Program-made: the position numbers and the translations under genes
Notes under the pieces: generated by a model
What the model saw: the letters and a program-made list of their open reading frames with translations, nothing else
What the model was told of the DNA's origin: nothing
Database searches by the model: none
Part shown: positions 47,299 to 59,850 of the stretch, in pieces
Layout of the letters: each line of letters starts with the position of its first letter
How positions within the stretch are numbered: the stretch's first letter is position 1
From: Prosapia bicincta
Taxonomy: Eukaryota; Arthropoda; Insecta; Hemiptera; Cercopidae
DNA length: 64,000 nucleotides
Reading direction: 5' to 3'
NCBI GenBank assembly: GCA_036971475.1
Contig: JBAIZL010000004.1
Span: 65,446,900-65,510,899 of the forward strand

Positions 47299-48181
47299 TG
47301 TTGTTAAATAAAAGCGGTTGACTTGCGCATCAGGTACAATTATATATTTAGACAGGCAATGTTTCAATATGGATACCTTATCGTCTTCAGGCCTACAATA
47401 CCTAAGTACACAGTTACAATTGCCCACAATAATAACAATAGTTTAAAAAATTTACACAACTACAATGAAATTTCTTATATTTATAAAACACTATATAAAA
47501 CTCTAAATTGGGTAACGTCAAAAAAAAAAAACATGAGTGAGCATGAAAATGGTAAAAAAACGTGGTGTACAGTTTTGATTTTAAAACTCCCTTGGTTTTG
47601 GGCTATGAATGTGATGGCAACGACGTGTTTTTTCTGAGATGATCTTTATTAAGTTACAGAAGAATGCTATTAATATTAATGAGGTCACTAAAAAATCGGC
47701 TAAAAATACGTTTACACACTGCTTATAAAAAAACTTAAACATACTTGTCATGATAAGGTTAATTAATTTAAATTTAGCAGGTCTATTTGCAATATTAAAT
47801 TCATTAAATTTGTGTATTTTACAACTGTAAATGTTATTATTCCTGACTTGTAAGTGATTGTATTGTACCTGTAGTGGTGTTTAGGGGGTTTTCTTGTTTT
47901 GTTACAATTAAATATCTAGTAGGTTGGAATGATGTCAATAATATTAAAATAAAAAAATTGTTTTTATACGTTAACCATTTTAGAGGTTTATGTGGTGTTT
48001 TATAATTATAAAACATTTCATTGTAGCTATGTATATTTGTGAGCTATTGTTGTTATTGTAATGTGTACTTAGCTTATGTATTGTAGGCCTGAAGAAGATA
48101 TCGTACTCATATCGAAACGTTGTCTGTATAAATAAATAGTTGTACCTGACGTGCAAGGCAACAGATTTTATTTAACAACAA
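47299..48181. repeat. Large foldback element, about 880 bp
   Basis: The left arm (from TGTTGTTAAATAAAAGCGGT, 47299) and the right arm (ending ATTTTATTTAACAACA, about 48180) are inverted repeats of roughly 90-100 bp, with ATCAGGTACAATTA/GTTGTACCTGACGTGCAA inside. The left core (minus, 47390-47361) is CTGAAGAC, GATA../..TATT hairpin, GAAACATTG. The right core (plus, 48089-48120) is CTGAAGAAGATATCGTACTC, then ATATCGAAACGT. The inside is about 700 bp of unique AT-rich DNA; a 104-codon frame at its left (47323-47637) has no motif. Confidence 0.8.
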
Positions 48182-48664
48182 TCTCTGCGAGTGTGAACGT
48201 AATTAAATGTCGATTATGTAAATAAGTTGTTGCGTATCGTGATTAATTTCTGTAGAGTATAACGTAGAATAAAAAATATAGAAATAAACGCAAATATGAA
48301 TAGAATTTATAAAGATATATAATTAACTCCAATAAAATTTTTAAACAAATACAAAAAATTAATGAATTATTTTACTTATTAAAAAATATGAAAGAATAAG
48401 AATGCAAACGACACAGGTTTGTTGAATCAACAGTTTTACAGGAATGTATTTTGTAAACAAACAGAAATGTGGATCTTGAAAACATTAGGCAGTAATTTCC
48501 CTTATAAACAATGTGGCGAGTCTTGCTTTATGGAGCATATTGTTATGAACTTACGTAGATTAATAATATTATTAACATTAATATTTACAAACAATATTCG
48601 AACTGGCGTGAGTTAAAGTTATAAACAAGAGAAATATTTACTACTCAAAACTATTAAACATTAA
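48182..48664. other. Spacer without recognisable gene
   Basis: AT-rich; a 65-codon frame (48419-48616) has no motif. Confidence 0.45.
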
Positions 48665-48895
48665 TATCAAACGCGTTTCAATTACACTATGTCATCATCA
48701 TCAGCGATGCTATCACAAACATAAAACTTTAATGAACTAAATGGAAAACCTATAATATTTTAAGAAAAGTTATATCGTGTTTTAACTCTAGGTTAAAATA
48801 TTATAGGTTCTGTTCCATTTCTTTTATTGAAGTTTTGTGTTTGTGATAGCAACACTGATGATGATGACGTAATGTCATTGAAACGCGTTAGAATT
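48665..48895. repeat. Foldback element, about 230 bp
   Basis: Left core (minus, 48704-48672): CTGATGATGATGACATAGTG, TAATT, GAAACGCG. Right core (plus, 48855-48887): CTGATGATGATGACGTAATG, TCATT, GAAACGCG, with a GATGAC/GTCATT hairpin. The arms continue inward through GCTATCACAAACA to a central palindrome AACCTATAATATTTTAA / TTAAAATATTATAGGTT around 48780. The 72-codon frame at 48827-49045 starts inside the arm and is fortuitous. Confidence 0.8.
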
Positions 48896-50251
48896 TATTG
48901 TTTAGTAATTGAGAGTTGTATATACTTCTTGTGTTTATATTATTACTATATTGAAATTCGTAATTGTGTTATTACACTCATTCATATCGTAATGTACTTG
49001 GATATTCATTTTCAGATTTATGTTTTCATAGATTTTTTCGTATAAAATTTTTTATAGGAGACTTTTGTTAATAGAATTTTAGTAAACAAGCTAGTTAAAG
49101 TCGGGTGATCAAACTGGTATAGTAGCAGGTTTGTGTTTGGTTTTAGCACGATGCTAGTAGTAGTGTAATACAAACGTGGCTAGCTTACATCCAGGGATAT
49201 TAGGTTTCTCTGTTGTGACCTTACACAGATATAAATTATACAATACAAATCTGTCATAAGGCAATGTTTCAAACTTAAAATAAATGGTTTAATGTAGTAG
49301 ACATACTCAAATTTTTTCCCCAAGAGTAAATATTCGATTAATGGATATTTTTACATTCTCATATTAATGGATGGGTTATTTTACATTTTCCTCCTTTGGC
49401 TTAAGAAACTTTAGAACATCCTTGCTAGTTTGAAATATTATAGAATGACTACATTTACTGGTAGATTATCATCAATACTACTTACCTGCAGCGATGCTAA
49501 AGATTATGCAAACAATTCTGTGATTGGGGGCTCATTTCTTTGTGTTGTGTAATGAGCGGACCACGCCCTCTGTGTGCTGACATCTATATTCATGAAGAAT
49601 GTACTTGAACTTACCTTGTACTACCCATTCATTCTTTAGCTATTCAATCAATCAGTTATATAGGCCTACTTTGGACGCTATTTCTTAATTGCTTTTTTTA
49701 ACTTTTGCCGCAGAGTGTAATACCAGCGACCTATTGATATATAAATAGATATGATGGGTTCAGATTTAAAATAATTTCTAACAAAATTATTATCTTATGA
49801 CAGTTTAATTTTATAAACTAACTAGCAGACCCGGTGAACTTCGTATATCCTAAACGTTAATGAATGACGTGTTAACATTACCTAAACTTAATATTTTATT
49901 AACATAGACTAATAATAGCTGAGCTTATAGTAATCGATCGAGAAAAGTGTGACATGCCTGAATGTTATTTATTGAAGTGCACTCGGGTATACTCGTACAT
50001 GTTTGTTGTATATTGTTTGGAATGTGTTAACAAATAATTTTAGATTGTTGAGTATTGCCTAGCAACCGAAATTTGGAGTGAATTCAATGAAATGTCTTAG
50101 AATAAGATAAGATAAGAAATCATATTTTATGCTATTTTGGCACCTAAAATTACATGTTGGTAAAGATTGTTATGTCGCAAGAAACTCTCCCAGAAACAAT
50201 TTCCCAAGGTTTCATTGGGATCAGATCAGTGGTTTAGTAACGCATTAGTCT
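48896..50251. other. Unique AT-rich spacer
   Basis: No gene or repeat recognised. Confidence 0.45.
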
Positions 50252-50924
50252 CATACATACATACATCATACATACATACATACATACATACATACATACA
50301 TACATACATACATACATACATACATACATACATACATACATACATACATACATACATACATACATACATACATACATACATACATAAATACATCATACAT
50401 ACATACATACATACATACATACATACATACATACATACATACATACATACATACATACATACATACATACATGCATACATACATACATACATACATACAT
50501 ACATCATACATACATACATACATACATACATACATACATACATACATACATACATACATACATACATACATACATACATACATACATACATACATACATA
50601 CATACATACATACATACATACATACATGCATGCATGCATGCATACATACATACATACATACATACATACATCATACATACATACATACATACATACATAC
50701 ATACATACATACATACATACATACATACATACATACATACATACATACATACATACATACATACATACATACATACATACATACATGCATGCATGCATGC
50801 ATGCATGCATGCATGCATGCATACATACATACATACATACATACATACATCATACATACATACATACATACATACATACATGCATACATACATACATACA
50901 TACATACATACATACATACATACT
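50252..50924. repeat. Long (ATAC)n tetranucleotide tract, about 670 bp
   Basis: Almost uninterrupted CATA units. Interruptions are CATCATAC at about 50265, 50391, 50503, 50670 and 50849, and ATGC runs at about 50470, 50625-50641 and 50785-50822. An ATGC run is followed about 30-50 bp later by CATCATAC three times, so the tract contains its own larger duplications. The many open frames on both strands (YIHT and MYVC repeats) are artefacts of a stop-free tetranucleotide. Confidence 0.98.
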
Positions 50925-52942
50925 CTTACCGACTTACTTTTTATAACCTTTGCCGTTGTTTATTTCTCTTCCTCAATTGCTAAGTCAGTAAGAAAGTAAT
51001 GGTTTATCCATTGACTACGAACCTAATTTCATAGACCTGTGCCTCAAGGAATAAACCTCTCAGAGGAACCAACCCCTGAATTTTTGATAAAACCAATTAG
51101 CCTCCGATAAGCCCTGTTCAAGCTCCTTTTCGGGTAGTGGAATCTTTGAGAGACACTTGTGATTTAAAGACTATACCTGGATACCTAGTGAACTTATCTT
51201 ATCTAGAATGAAAACACAGCTAATTGGAAAATATACATTTTTATTTATTTGTTCCAAGGTTCATATTAATTATTATTGTTTTTATTTAATTTCACAGGAT
51301 TTTCTTGACTAATTATTTTTTCAAAATTTCATACAACTTGCCATTTAACTAAACATTATTATCTCCTTCTGTTTTTAAATTTTCTTATTATCATTAATTT
51401 TACATATAATTTAAATTATCAAAGTTACCATAATTAATTTTGTATATAATTTTGATTAGTAGAGTTTAATTTAACATATTTTAAAATCTGATTCTTTTTC
51501 AAACACTTAATATTACTATGTAATGCCTTTAGGCTAGGCCTTGAACAATTAACTTCTTTGGAAGTTATTCATTAGAAATTCACTTAGAAAAAGCCATATA
51601 AGATATACATCTTTATACTTAATCCATACATTCCCACAGCGATGGGAATGGAAAGTCAATTTTGAATCTTTATTACTTAAATTTGGGTAACCTAAGAGAG
51701 TTGACTAATCAGTCCCTTAGGTTATTCCCATCTTATTTAATTTTGAAATTAAGTTAATATAATTTGAAGTAAAATGTTATTTAAAAAAGAATAATTAAAT
51801 TGATTATATAACCTTGTACTGTAGAAATCTTTTTATCTTCATTAATGTTGTCATCTGTCGGTCCTGTTACAGCTTCAAGGGTCTTGGTAGGTAGGCGTCT
51901 CTCCATAATTTCGGTCAATCTTCTTATTTTCTTTAATTTTGCATTTTGGTGGTCGAAATTTTGTTCTGGGTATATATGAGCCCTTGCTCATATATATCTT
52001 CCTTCCCCTGATCACATCGTAGCACTTTTTACTCTGTTTTTAGCACATTTTTTCTTGTCTTGATCGCATGGTACAACAACACGTCTGCTCGCTTTGAGAG
52101 CCTAATGCATTCTGATTCTGGATAGCGTGCCTTTTGTGAGGCCCGTCTTCTCCAATTTCAAACTTCCCACGTCCCAGTATCCATTTTTCAACTTTTGACC
52201 AATCAGAAAGCCGTTGCCATGGCAATTGACTTTGTTTGTTCGGAAATTCTGAACTAAGATTAGTTTCCCTTTTTATAAAAGGCGTTTCTGTATTCTGATG
52301 TGTCCTTTGCATTTTTACCTTTTATTTAATAACATATTTGACTTTATTTCTTCTCATTTAATTTAATTAATTTTTTAACATTCTTAATCCAAAGTTCGAC
52401 TGTAGCGCTTTCGTTTCGTAGTGACAAGATTTATAATCAATGCCCTAAGCGGATTTTTCCGAAATCAAATATGACTTCTTCTATTATAACCTAATTTCTT
52501 AGGCTATTACACTTTAACATTTAATCTTTATTTTTACATAAATACTATTTTCCCTAGCTAGGCCTAATTTACTTTCCTCACATCTTAATTTACATTCTTT
52601 ATTCCTGATTATTTTTAAGTACAATTATTTTAATAGCCGGCATCTAGGCCTAGTTTGTTATACTACACAATTACCGTCTTTTTTTTTTGTTTACATAATT
52701 TAGGCTATCCGCTTTGAAGTGATAATTTTTCTTATTGCTTATAATTTATGTTTTTTAAGTCTAAAGTTATTTCTAATTTTCTTCATTTTACTATTATTTA
52801 CCCTAGTTTTAATATTATTATTATTATAATGTTTTAAAATTTTTATATATAAATTTAGTCAATTATTTAACCCGGTTAGGTTTGATTCTGGTATTCTGTA
52901 CAATTACCCAGATTCTTTGCATCGGACATTCTGGCCGCTGCA
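50925..52942. other. Spacer with a possible promoter-like patch
   Basis: AT-rich overall, with GC-richer parts at 51010-51190 and 51950-52310. The 90-codon minus frame 52312-52040 overlaps the second part but shows no domain. See the separate RFX/CCAAT entry. Confidence 0.45.
52199..52226. promoter_or_regulatory. Possible CCAAT plus RFX X-box pair
   Basis: CCAAT (52199-52203) lies 9 bp from GTTGCCATGGCAAT (52213-52226), a near-palindromic match to the X-box bound by RFX factors (GTNRCC, short spacer, RGYAAC). In animals X-boxes often sit upstream of cilia genes. No gene is recognisable on either side, so this is a motif match only. Confidence 0.3.
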
Positions 52943-52988
52943 ATACATACATACATACATACATACATACATACATACATACATACAT
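52943..52988. repeat. Short (ATAC)n tract
   Basis: About eleven uninterrupted ATAC units, the same tetranucleotide as the long tract 2 kb to the left. Confidence 0.95.
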
Positions 52989-53646
52989 TTTCATATATAT
53001 AGATAAAACTAATGTAAACAAAATACTCTATAATTTCCAAAAAAGTTCTACCTAATAAAGTAATCATAATTTAATATCAGGAATAGTAAAAACCAGAAAT
53101 AAATTTTAACTGACATGATTTAAAACATTTTATGTCTACATGAAAATATAATTTTTTTTTGTTAATGAAATGCTCTGCATATAACATAACCCAACCTAAT
53201 CATTGTATGTAACATCTGAATCAAGTAATAAAAAAATGTTTAGAAATAAAATAAATTAAATGTTTTTTGCATTAATTAATCAAGTGTTTGCTAAGCTACG
53301 CTATTTTTAATATTTGTTTTTTATGAGCTAAAGTGCAGTTAGAATTAAAAACCTTTGTTTAACTACTTTTTACAATAAAGTAGAACAATGGTCATCTAAA
53401 GTTAATGTTATTTTTACTATTTTTATGTCTGCAATATAATAATACTTAGAGTATTAAGATTGCAATTTAAGTTGCAATTTTAGAAATAAACATACACCTT
53501 CAGTTTTCGAACTTGAACGACAATATTTAAAAAACATTCGAGATTAAAAGATCTTATTTTCTTTCATTTCAGCTTAGGCATTGTGCACCCAAATATAGCT
53601 GACTATGTAGAGGTGCTCACTGCCAATAGGCCTAACAACATTTACT
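52989..53646. other. AT-rich spacer before the 102-bp satellite
   Basis: No gene recognised. A TAA lies at 53646-53648 in the frame of the long satellite frame, just where the array starts. Confidence 0.5.
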
Positions 53647-56600
53647 AATTTATTAGTAATATTCTTATCTTTCTCATGTTTGTTAATGAACAAAGTTGTA
53701 ACTGGGGTAAAGATATCTCTATAATTTTATTTGTTAATTCGTGCAATAAATTTATTAGTAATATTCTTATCTTTCTCATGTTAGTTAATGAACAAAGTTG
53801 TAACTGGGGTAAAGATATCTCTATAATTTTATTTGTTAATTCGTGCAATAAATTTATTAGTAATACTCTTATCTTTCACATGTTAGTTAATGAACAAAGT
53901 AGTAACTGGGGTAAAGATATCTCTATAATTTTATTAGTTAATTCGTGCAATAAATTTATTAGTAATATTCTTATCTTTCACATGTTAGTTAATGAACAAA
54001 GTTGTAACTGGGGTAAAGATATCTCTATAATTTTATTTGTTAATTCGTGCAATAAATTTATTAGTAATATTCTTATCTTTCTCATGTTAGTTAATGAACA
54101 AAGTTGTAACTGGGGTAAAGATATCTCTATAATTTTATTTGTTAATTCGTGCAATAAATTTATTAGTAATACTCTTATCTTTCACATGTTAGTTAATGAA
54201 CAAAGTAGTAACTGGGGTAAAGATATCTCTATAATTTTATTAGTTAATTCGTGCAATAAATTTATTAGTAATATTCTTATCTTTCTCATGTTAGTTAATG
54301 AACAAAGTTGTAACTGGGGTAAAGATATCTCTATAATTTTATTTGTTAATTCGTGCAATAAATTTATTAGTAATACTCTTATCTTTCACATGTTAGTTAA
54401 TGAACAAAGTAGTAACTGGGGTAAAGATATCTCTATAATTTTATTTGTTAATTCGTGCAATAAATTTATTAGTAATACTCTTATCTTTCACATGTTAGTT
54501 AATGAACAAAGTAGTAACTGGGGTAAAGATATCTCTATAATTTTATTTGTTAATTCGTGCAATAAATTTATTAGTAATACTCTTATCTTTCACATGTTAG
54601 TTAATGAACAAAGTAGTAACTGGGGTAAAGATATCTCTATAATTTTATTTGTTAATTCGTGCAATAAATTTATTAGTAATACTCTTATCTTTCTCATGTT
54701 AGTTAATGAACAAAGTTGTAACTGGGGTAAAGATATCTCTATAATTTTATTTGTTAATTCGTGCAATAAATTTATTAGTAATATTCTTATCTTTCTCATG
54801 TTAGTTAATGAACAAAGTTGTAACTGGGGTAAAGATATCTCTATAATTTTATTTGTTAATTCGTGCAATAAATTTATTAGTAATATTCTTATCTTTCACA
54901 TGTTAGTTAATGAACAAAGTAGTAACTGGGGTAAAGATATCTCTATAATTTTATTTGTTAATTCGTGCAATAAATTTATTAGTAATATTCTTATCTTTCA
55001 CATGTTAGTTAATGAACAAAGTTGTAACTGGGGTAAAGATATCTCTATAATTTTATTTGTTAATTCGTGCAATAAATTTATTAGTAATATTCTTATCTTT
55101 CACATGTTAGTTAATGAACAAAGTAGTAACTGGGGTAAAGATATCTCTATAATTTTATTTGTTAATTCGTGCAATAAATTTATTAGTAATATTCTTATCT
55201 TTCACATGTTAGTTAATGAACAAAGTTGTAACTGGGGTAAAGATATCTCTATAATTTTATTTGTTAATTCGTGCAATAAATTTATTAGTAATATTCTTAT
55301 CTTTCACATGTTAGTTAATGAACAAAGTAGTAACTGGGGTAAAGATATCTCTATAATTTTATTTGTTAATTCGTGCAATAAATTTATTAGTAATATTCTT
55401 ATCTTTCTCATGTTAGTTAATGAACAAAGTTGTAACTGGGGTAAAGATATCTCTATAATTTTATTAGTTAATTCGTGCAATAAATTTATTAGTAATATTC
55501 TTATCTTTCACATGTTAGTTAATGAACAAAGTTGTAACTGGGGTAAAGATATCTCTATAATTTTATTTGTTAATTCGTGCAATAAATTTATTAGTAATAC
55601 TCTTATCTTTCACATGTTAGTTAATGAACAAAGTAGTAACTGGGGTAAAGATATCTCTATAATTTTATTTGTTAATTCGTGCAATAAATTTATTAGTAAT
55701 ATTCTTATCTTTCACATGTTAGTTAATGAACAAAGTTGTAACTGGGGTAAAGATATCTCTATAATTTTATTAGTTAATTCGTGCAATAAATTTATTAGTA
55801 ATATTCTTATCTTTCACATGTTAGTTAATGAACAAAGTTGTAACTGGGGTAAAGATATCTCTATAATTTTATTTGTTAATTCGTGCAATAAATTTATTAG
55901 TAATACTCTTATCTTTCACATGTTAGTTAATGAACAAAGTAGTAACTGGGGTAAAGATATCTCTATAATTTTATTAGTTAATTCGTGCAATAAATTTATT
56001 AGTAATATTCTTATCTTTCTCATGTTAGTTAATGAACAAAGTTGTAACTGGGGTAAAGATATCTCTATAATTTTATTTGTTAATTCGTGCAATAAATTTA
56101 TTAGTAATATTCTTATCTTTCTCATGTTAGTTAATGAACAAAGTTGTAACTGGGGTAAAGATATCTCTATAATTTTATTTGTTAATTCGTGCAATAAATT
56201 TATTAGTAATATTCTTATCTTTCTCATGTTAGTTAATGAACAAAGTTGTAACTGGGGTAAAGATATCTCTATAATTTTATTTGTTAATTCGTGCAATAAA
56301 TTTATTAGTAATATTCTTATCTTTCTCATGTTAGTTAATGAACAAAGTTGTAACTGGGGTAAAGATATCTCTATAATTTTATTTGTTAATTCGTGCAATA
56401 AATTTATTAGTAATATTCTTATCTTTCACATGTTAGTTAATGAACAAAGTAGTAACTGGGGTAAAGATATCTCTATAATTTTATTAGTTAATTCGTGCAA
56501 TAAATTTATTAGTAATATTCTTATCTTTCTCATGTTAGTTAATGAACAAAGTTGTAACTGGGGTAAAGATATCTCTATAATTTTATTTGTTAATTCGTGC

Positions 56601-59227
56601 AATAAATTTATTAGTAATATTCTTATCTTTCTCATGTTAGTTAATGAACAAAGTTGTAACTGGGGTAAAGATATCTCTATAATTTTATTTGTTAATTCGT
56701 GCAATAAATTTATTAGTAATATTCTTATCTTTCACATGTTAGTTAATGAACAAAGTTGTAACTGGGGTAAAGATATCTCTATAATTTTATTAGTTAATTC
56801 GTGCAATAAATTTATTAGTAATATTCTTATCTTTCACATGTTAGTTAATGAACAAAGTTGTAACTGGGGTAAAGATATCTCTATAATTTTATTTGTTAAT
56901 TCGTGCAATAAATTTATTAGTAATACTCTTATCTTTCACATGTTAGTTAATGAACAAAGTAGTAACTGGGGTAAAGATATCTCTATAATTTTATTAGTTA
57001 ATTCGTGCAATAAATTTATTAGTAATATTCTTATCTTTCTCATGTTAGTTAATGAACAAAGTTGTAACTGGGGTAAAGATATCTCTATAATTTTATTTGT
57101 TAATTCGTGCAATAAATTTATTAGTAATATTCTTATCTTTCTCATGTTAGTTAATGAACAAAGTTGTAACTGGGGTAAAGATATCTCTATAATTTTATTT
57201 GTTAATTCGTGCAATAAATTTATTAGTAATACTCTTATCTTTCACATGTTAGTTAATGAACAAAGTAGTAACTGGGGTAAAGATATCTCTATAATTTTAT
57301 TTGTTAATTCGTGCAATAAATTTATTAGTAATACTCTTATCTTTCTCATGTTAGTTAATGAACAAAGTTGTAACTGGGGTAAAGATATCTCTATAATTTT
57401 ATTTGTTAATTCGTGCAATAAATTTATTAGTAATATTCTTATCTTTCTCATGTTAGTTAATGAACAAAGTTGTAACTGGGGTAAAGATATCTCTATAATT
57501 TTATTTGTTAATTCGTGCAATAAATTTATTAGTAATATTCTTATCTTTCACATGTTAGTTAATGAACAAAGTAGTAACTGGGGTAAAGATATCTCTATAA
57601 TTTTATTTGTTAATTCGTGCAATAAATTTATTAGTAATATTCTTATCTTTCACATGTTAGTTAATGAACAAAGTTGTAACTGGGGTAAAGATATCTCTAT
57701 AATTTTATTTGTTAATTCGTGCAATAAATTTATTAGTAATATTCTTATCTTTCACATGTTAGTTAATGAACAAAGTAGTAACTGGGGTAAAGATATCTCT
57801 ATAATTTTATTTGTTAATTCGTGCAATAAATTTATTAGTAATATTCTTATCTTTCACATGTTAGTTAATGAACAAAGTTGTAACTGGGGTAAAGATATCT
57901 CTATAATTTTATTTGTTAATTCGTGCAATAAATTTATTAGTAATATTCTTATCTTTCACATGTTAGTTAATGAACAAAGTAGTAACTGGGGTAAAGATAT
58001 CTCTATAATTTTATTTGTTAATTCGTGCAATAAATTTATTAGTAATATTCTTATCTTTCTCATGTTAGTTAATGAACAAAGTTGTAACTGGGGTAAAGAT
58101 ATCTCTATAATTTTATTTGTTAATTCGTGCAATAAATTTATTAGTAATACTCTTATCTTTCACATGTTAGTTAATGAACAAAGTAGTAACTGGGGTAAAG
58201 ATATCTCTATAATTTTATTAGTTAATTCGTGCAATAAATTTATTAGTAATATTCTTATCTTTCTCATGTTAGTTAATGAACAAAGTTGTAACTGGGGTAA
58301 AGATATCTCTATAATTTTATTTGTTAATTCGTGCAATAAATTTATTAGTAATACTCTTATCTTTCACATGTTAGTTAATGAACAAAGTAGTAACTGGGGT
58401 AAAGATATCTCTATAATTTTATTAGTTAATTCGTGCAATAAATTTATTAGTAATACTCTTATCTTTCACATGTTAGTTAATGAACAAAGTAGTAACTGGG
58501 GTAAAGATATCTCTATAATTTTATTTGTTAATTCGTGCAATAAATTTATTAGTAATATTCTTATCTTTCACATGTTAGTTAATGAACAAAGTAGTAACTG
58601 GGGTAAAGATATCTCTATAATTTTATTAGTTAATTCGTGCAATAAATTTATTAGTAATATTCTTATCTTTCTCATGTTAGTTAATGAACAAAGTTGTAAC
58701 TGGGGTAAAGATATCTCTATAATTTTATTAGTTAATTCGTGCAATAAATTTATTAGTAATACTCTTATCTTTCTCATGTTTGTTAATGAACAAAGTAGTA
58801 ACTGGGGTAAAGATATCTCTATAATTTTATTAGTTAATTCGTGCAATAAATTTATTAGTAATATTCTTATCTTTCACATGTTAGTTAATGAACAAAGTTG
58901 TAACTGGGGTAAAGATATCTCTATAATTTTATTAGTTAATTCGTGCAATAAATTTATTAGTAATATTCTTATCTTTCTCATGTTAGTTAATGAACAAAGT
59001 TGTAACTGGGGTAAAAATATCTCTATAATTTTATTTGTTAATTCGTGCAATAAATTTATTAGTAATATTCTTATCTTTCACATGTTAGTTAATGAACAAA
59101 GTTGTAACGGGGGTAAAGATATCTCTATAATTTTATTAGTTAATTCGTGCAATAAATTTATTGGTAATATTCTTATCTTTCACATGTTAGTTAATGAACA
59201 AAGTTGTAACTGGGGTAAAGATATCTA
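53647..59227. repeat. Satellite, 102-bp unit, about 55 copies, open in one frame throughout
   Basis: The unit contains TTAGTTAATGAACAAAGTTG, TAACTGGGGTAAAGATATCT, CTATAATTTTATTTGTTAAT and TCGTGCAATAAATTTATTAG. Spacing is exactly 102 bp with no indel in 5.6 kb. Four sites vary repeatedly: AGTTGT/AGTAGT, TTATTT/TTATTA, AATATT/AATACT and TTTCTC/TTTCAC. Since 102 bp is 34 codons, the plus frame from 53676 to 59234 has no stop for 1,852 codons. It opens and closes within a few codons of the array edges, and all four common variants change the amino acid (Cys/Ser, Phe/Leu, Ile/Thr, Leu/His). I call it a satellite, not a gene. Confidence 0.95.
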
Positions 59228-59464
59228 CAGTTAATTTTTATTATTAAATAATGTAAAAATTAAAATATAACATTTTATGTAACGAAGTTGATAAGAGATG
59301 GTTTTAGGATAAAGAAAAAGTAAGTTTTTTAAAACGTGGCTTATCAATTTAGTAATATTTGATGGAATACATTTTTACTGAATTAAGTTAGTTATCTGTA
59401 TGGCACCATTGCATCTTGCAACTCCTTCATCTTTTATGTATGTATAGAAATAATTGTACGCTTG

Positions 59465-59465
<1 letters not shown>

Positions 59466-59537
<72 letters not shown>

Positions 59538-59850
59538 GGTGATATATTTTCTTATAATATAGTAAATAAAATAAAATATTTCAAAAACAAGAATACTTTT
59601 AATGAATATATTTATTCAAAGCTTTTCGCCGATAAAATAGTACCAGCATCTTCAGGAAAATAATTATCTATTAAAATATTTTTACAAAATTAATTCATCT
59701 TTATTATTAAATATTAAGATGATTTAATTTTTTAAAAATATTTTAATAGATAATTATTTTCCTGAAGATGCTGGTACTATTTTATCGGCGAAAAGCTTTG
59801 AATAAATATATTCATTAAAAGTATTCTTGTTTTTGAAATATTTTATTTTA

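Noticed and set aside
50167..50999. Several open frames on both strands with YIHT or MYVC repeats
   Set aside because: A stop-free tetranucleotide repeat gives open frames in many phases; there is no coding signal.
53676..59234. A 1,852-residue open frame as a real protein-coding gene
   Set aside because: It begins and ends within a few codons of the satellite edges, unit length is a multiple of three, and every common variant changes an amino acid. No non-repeat coding sequence is attached.
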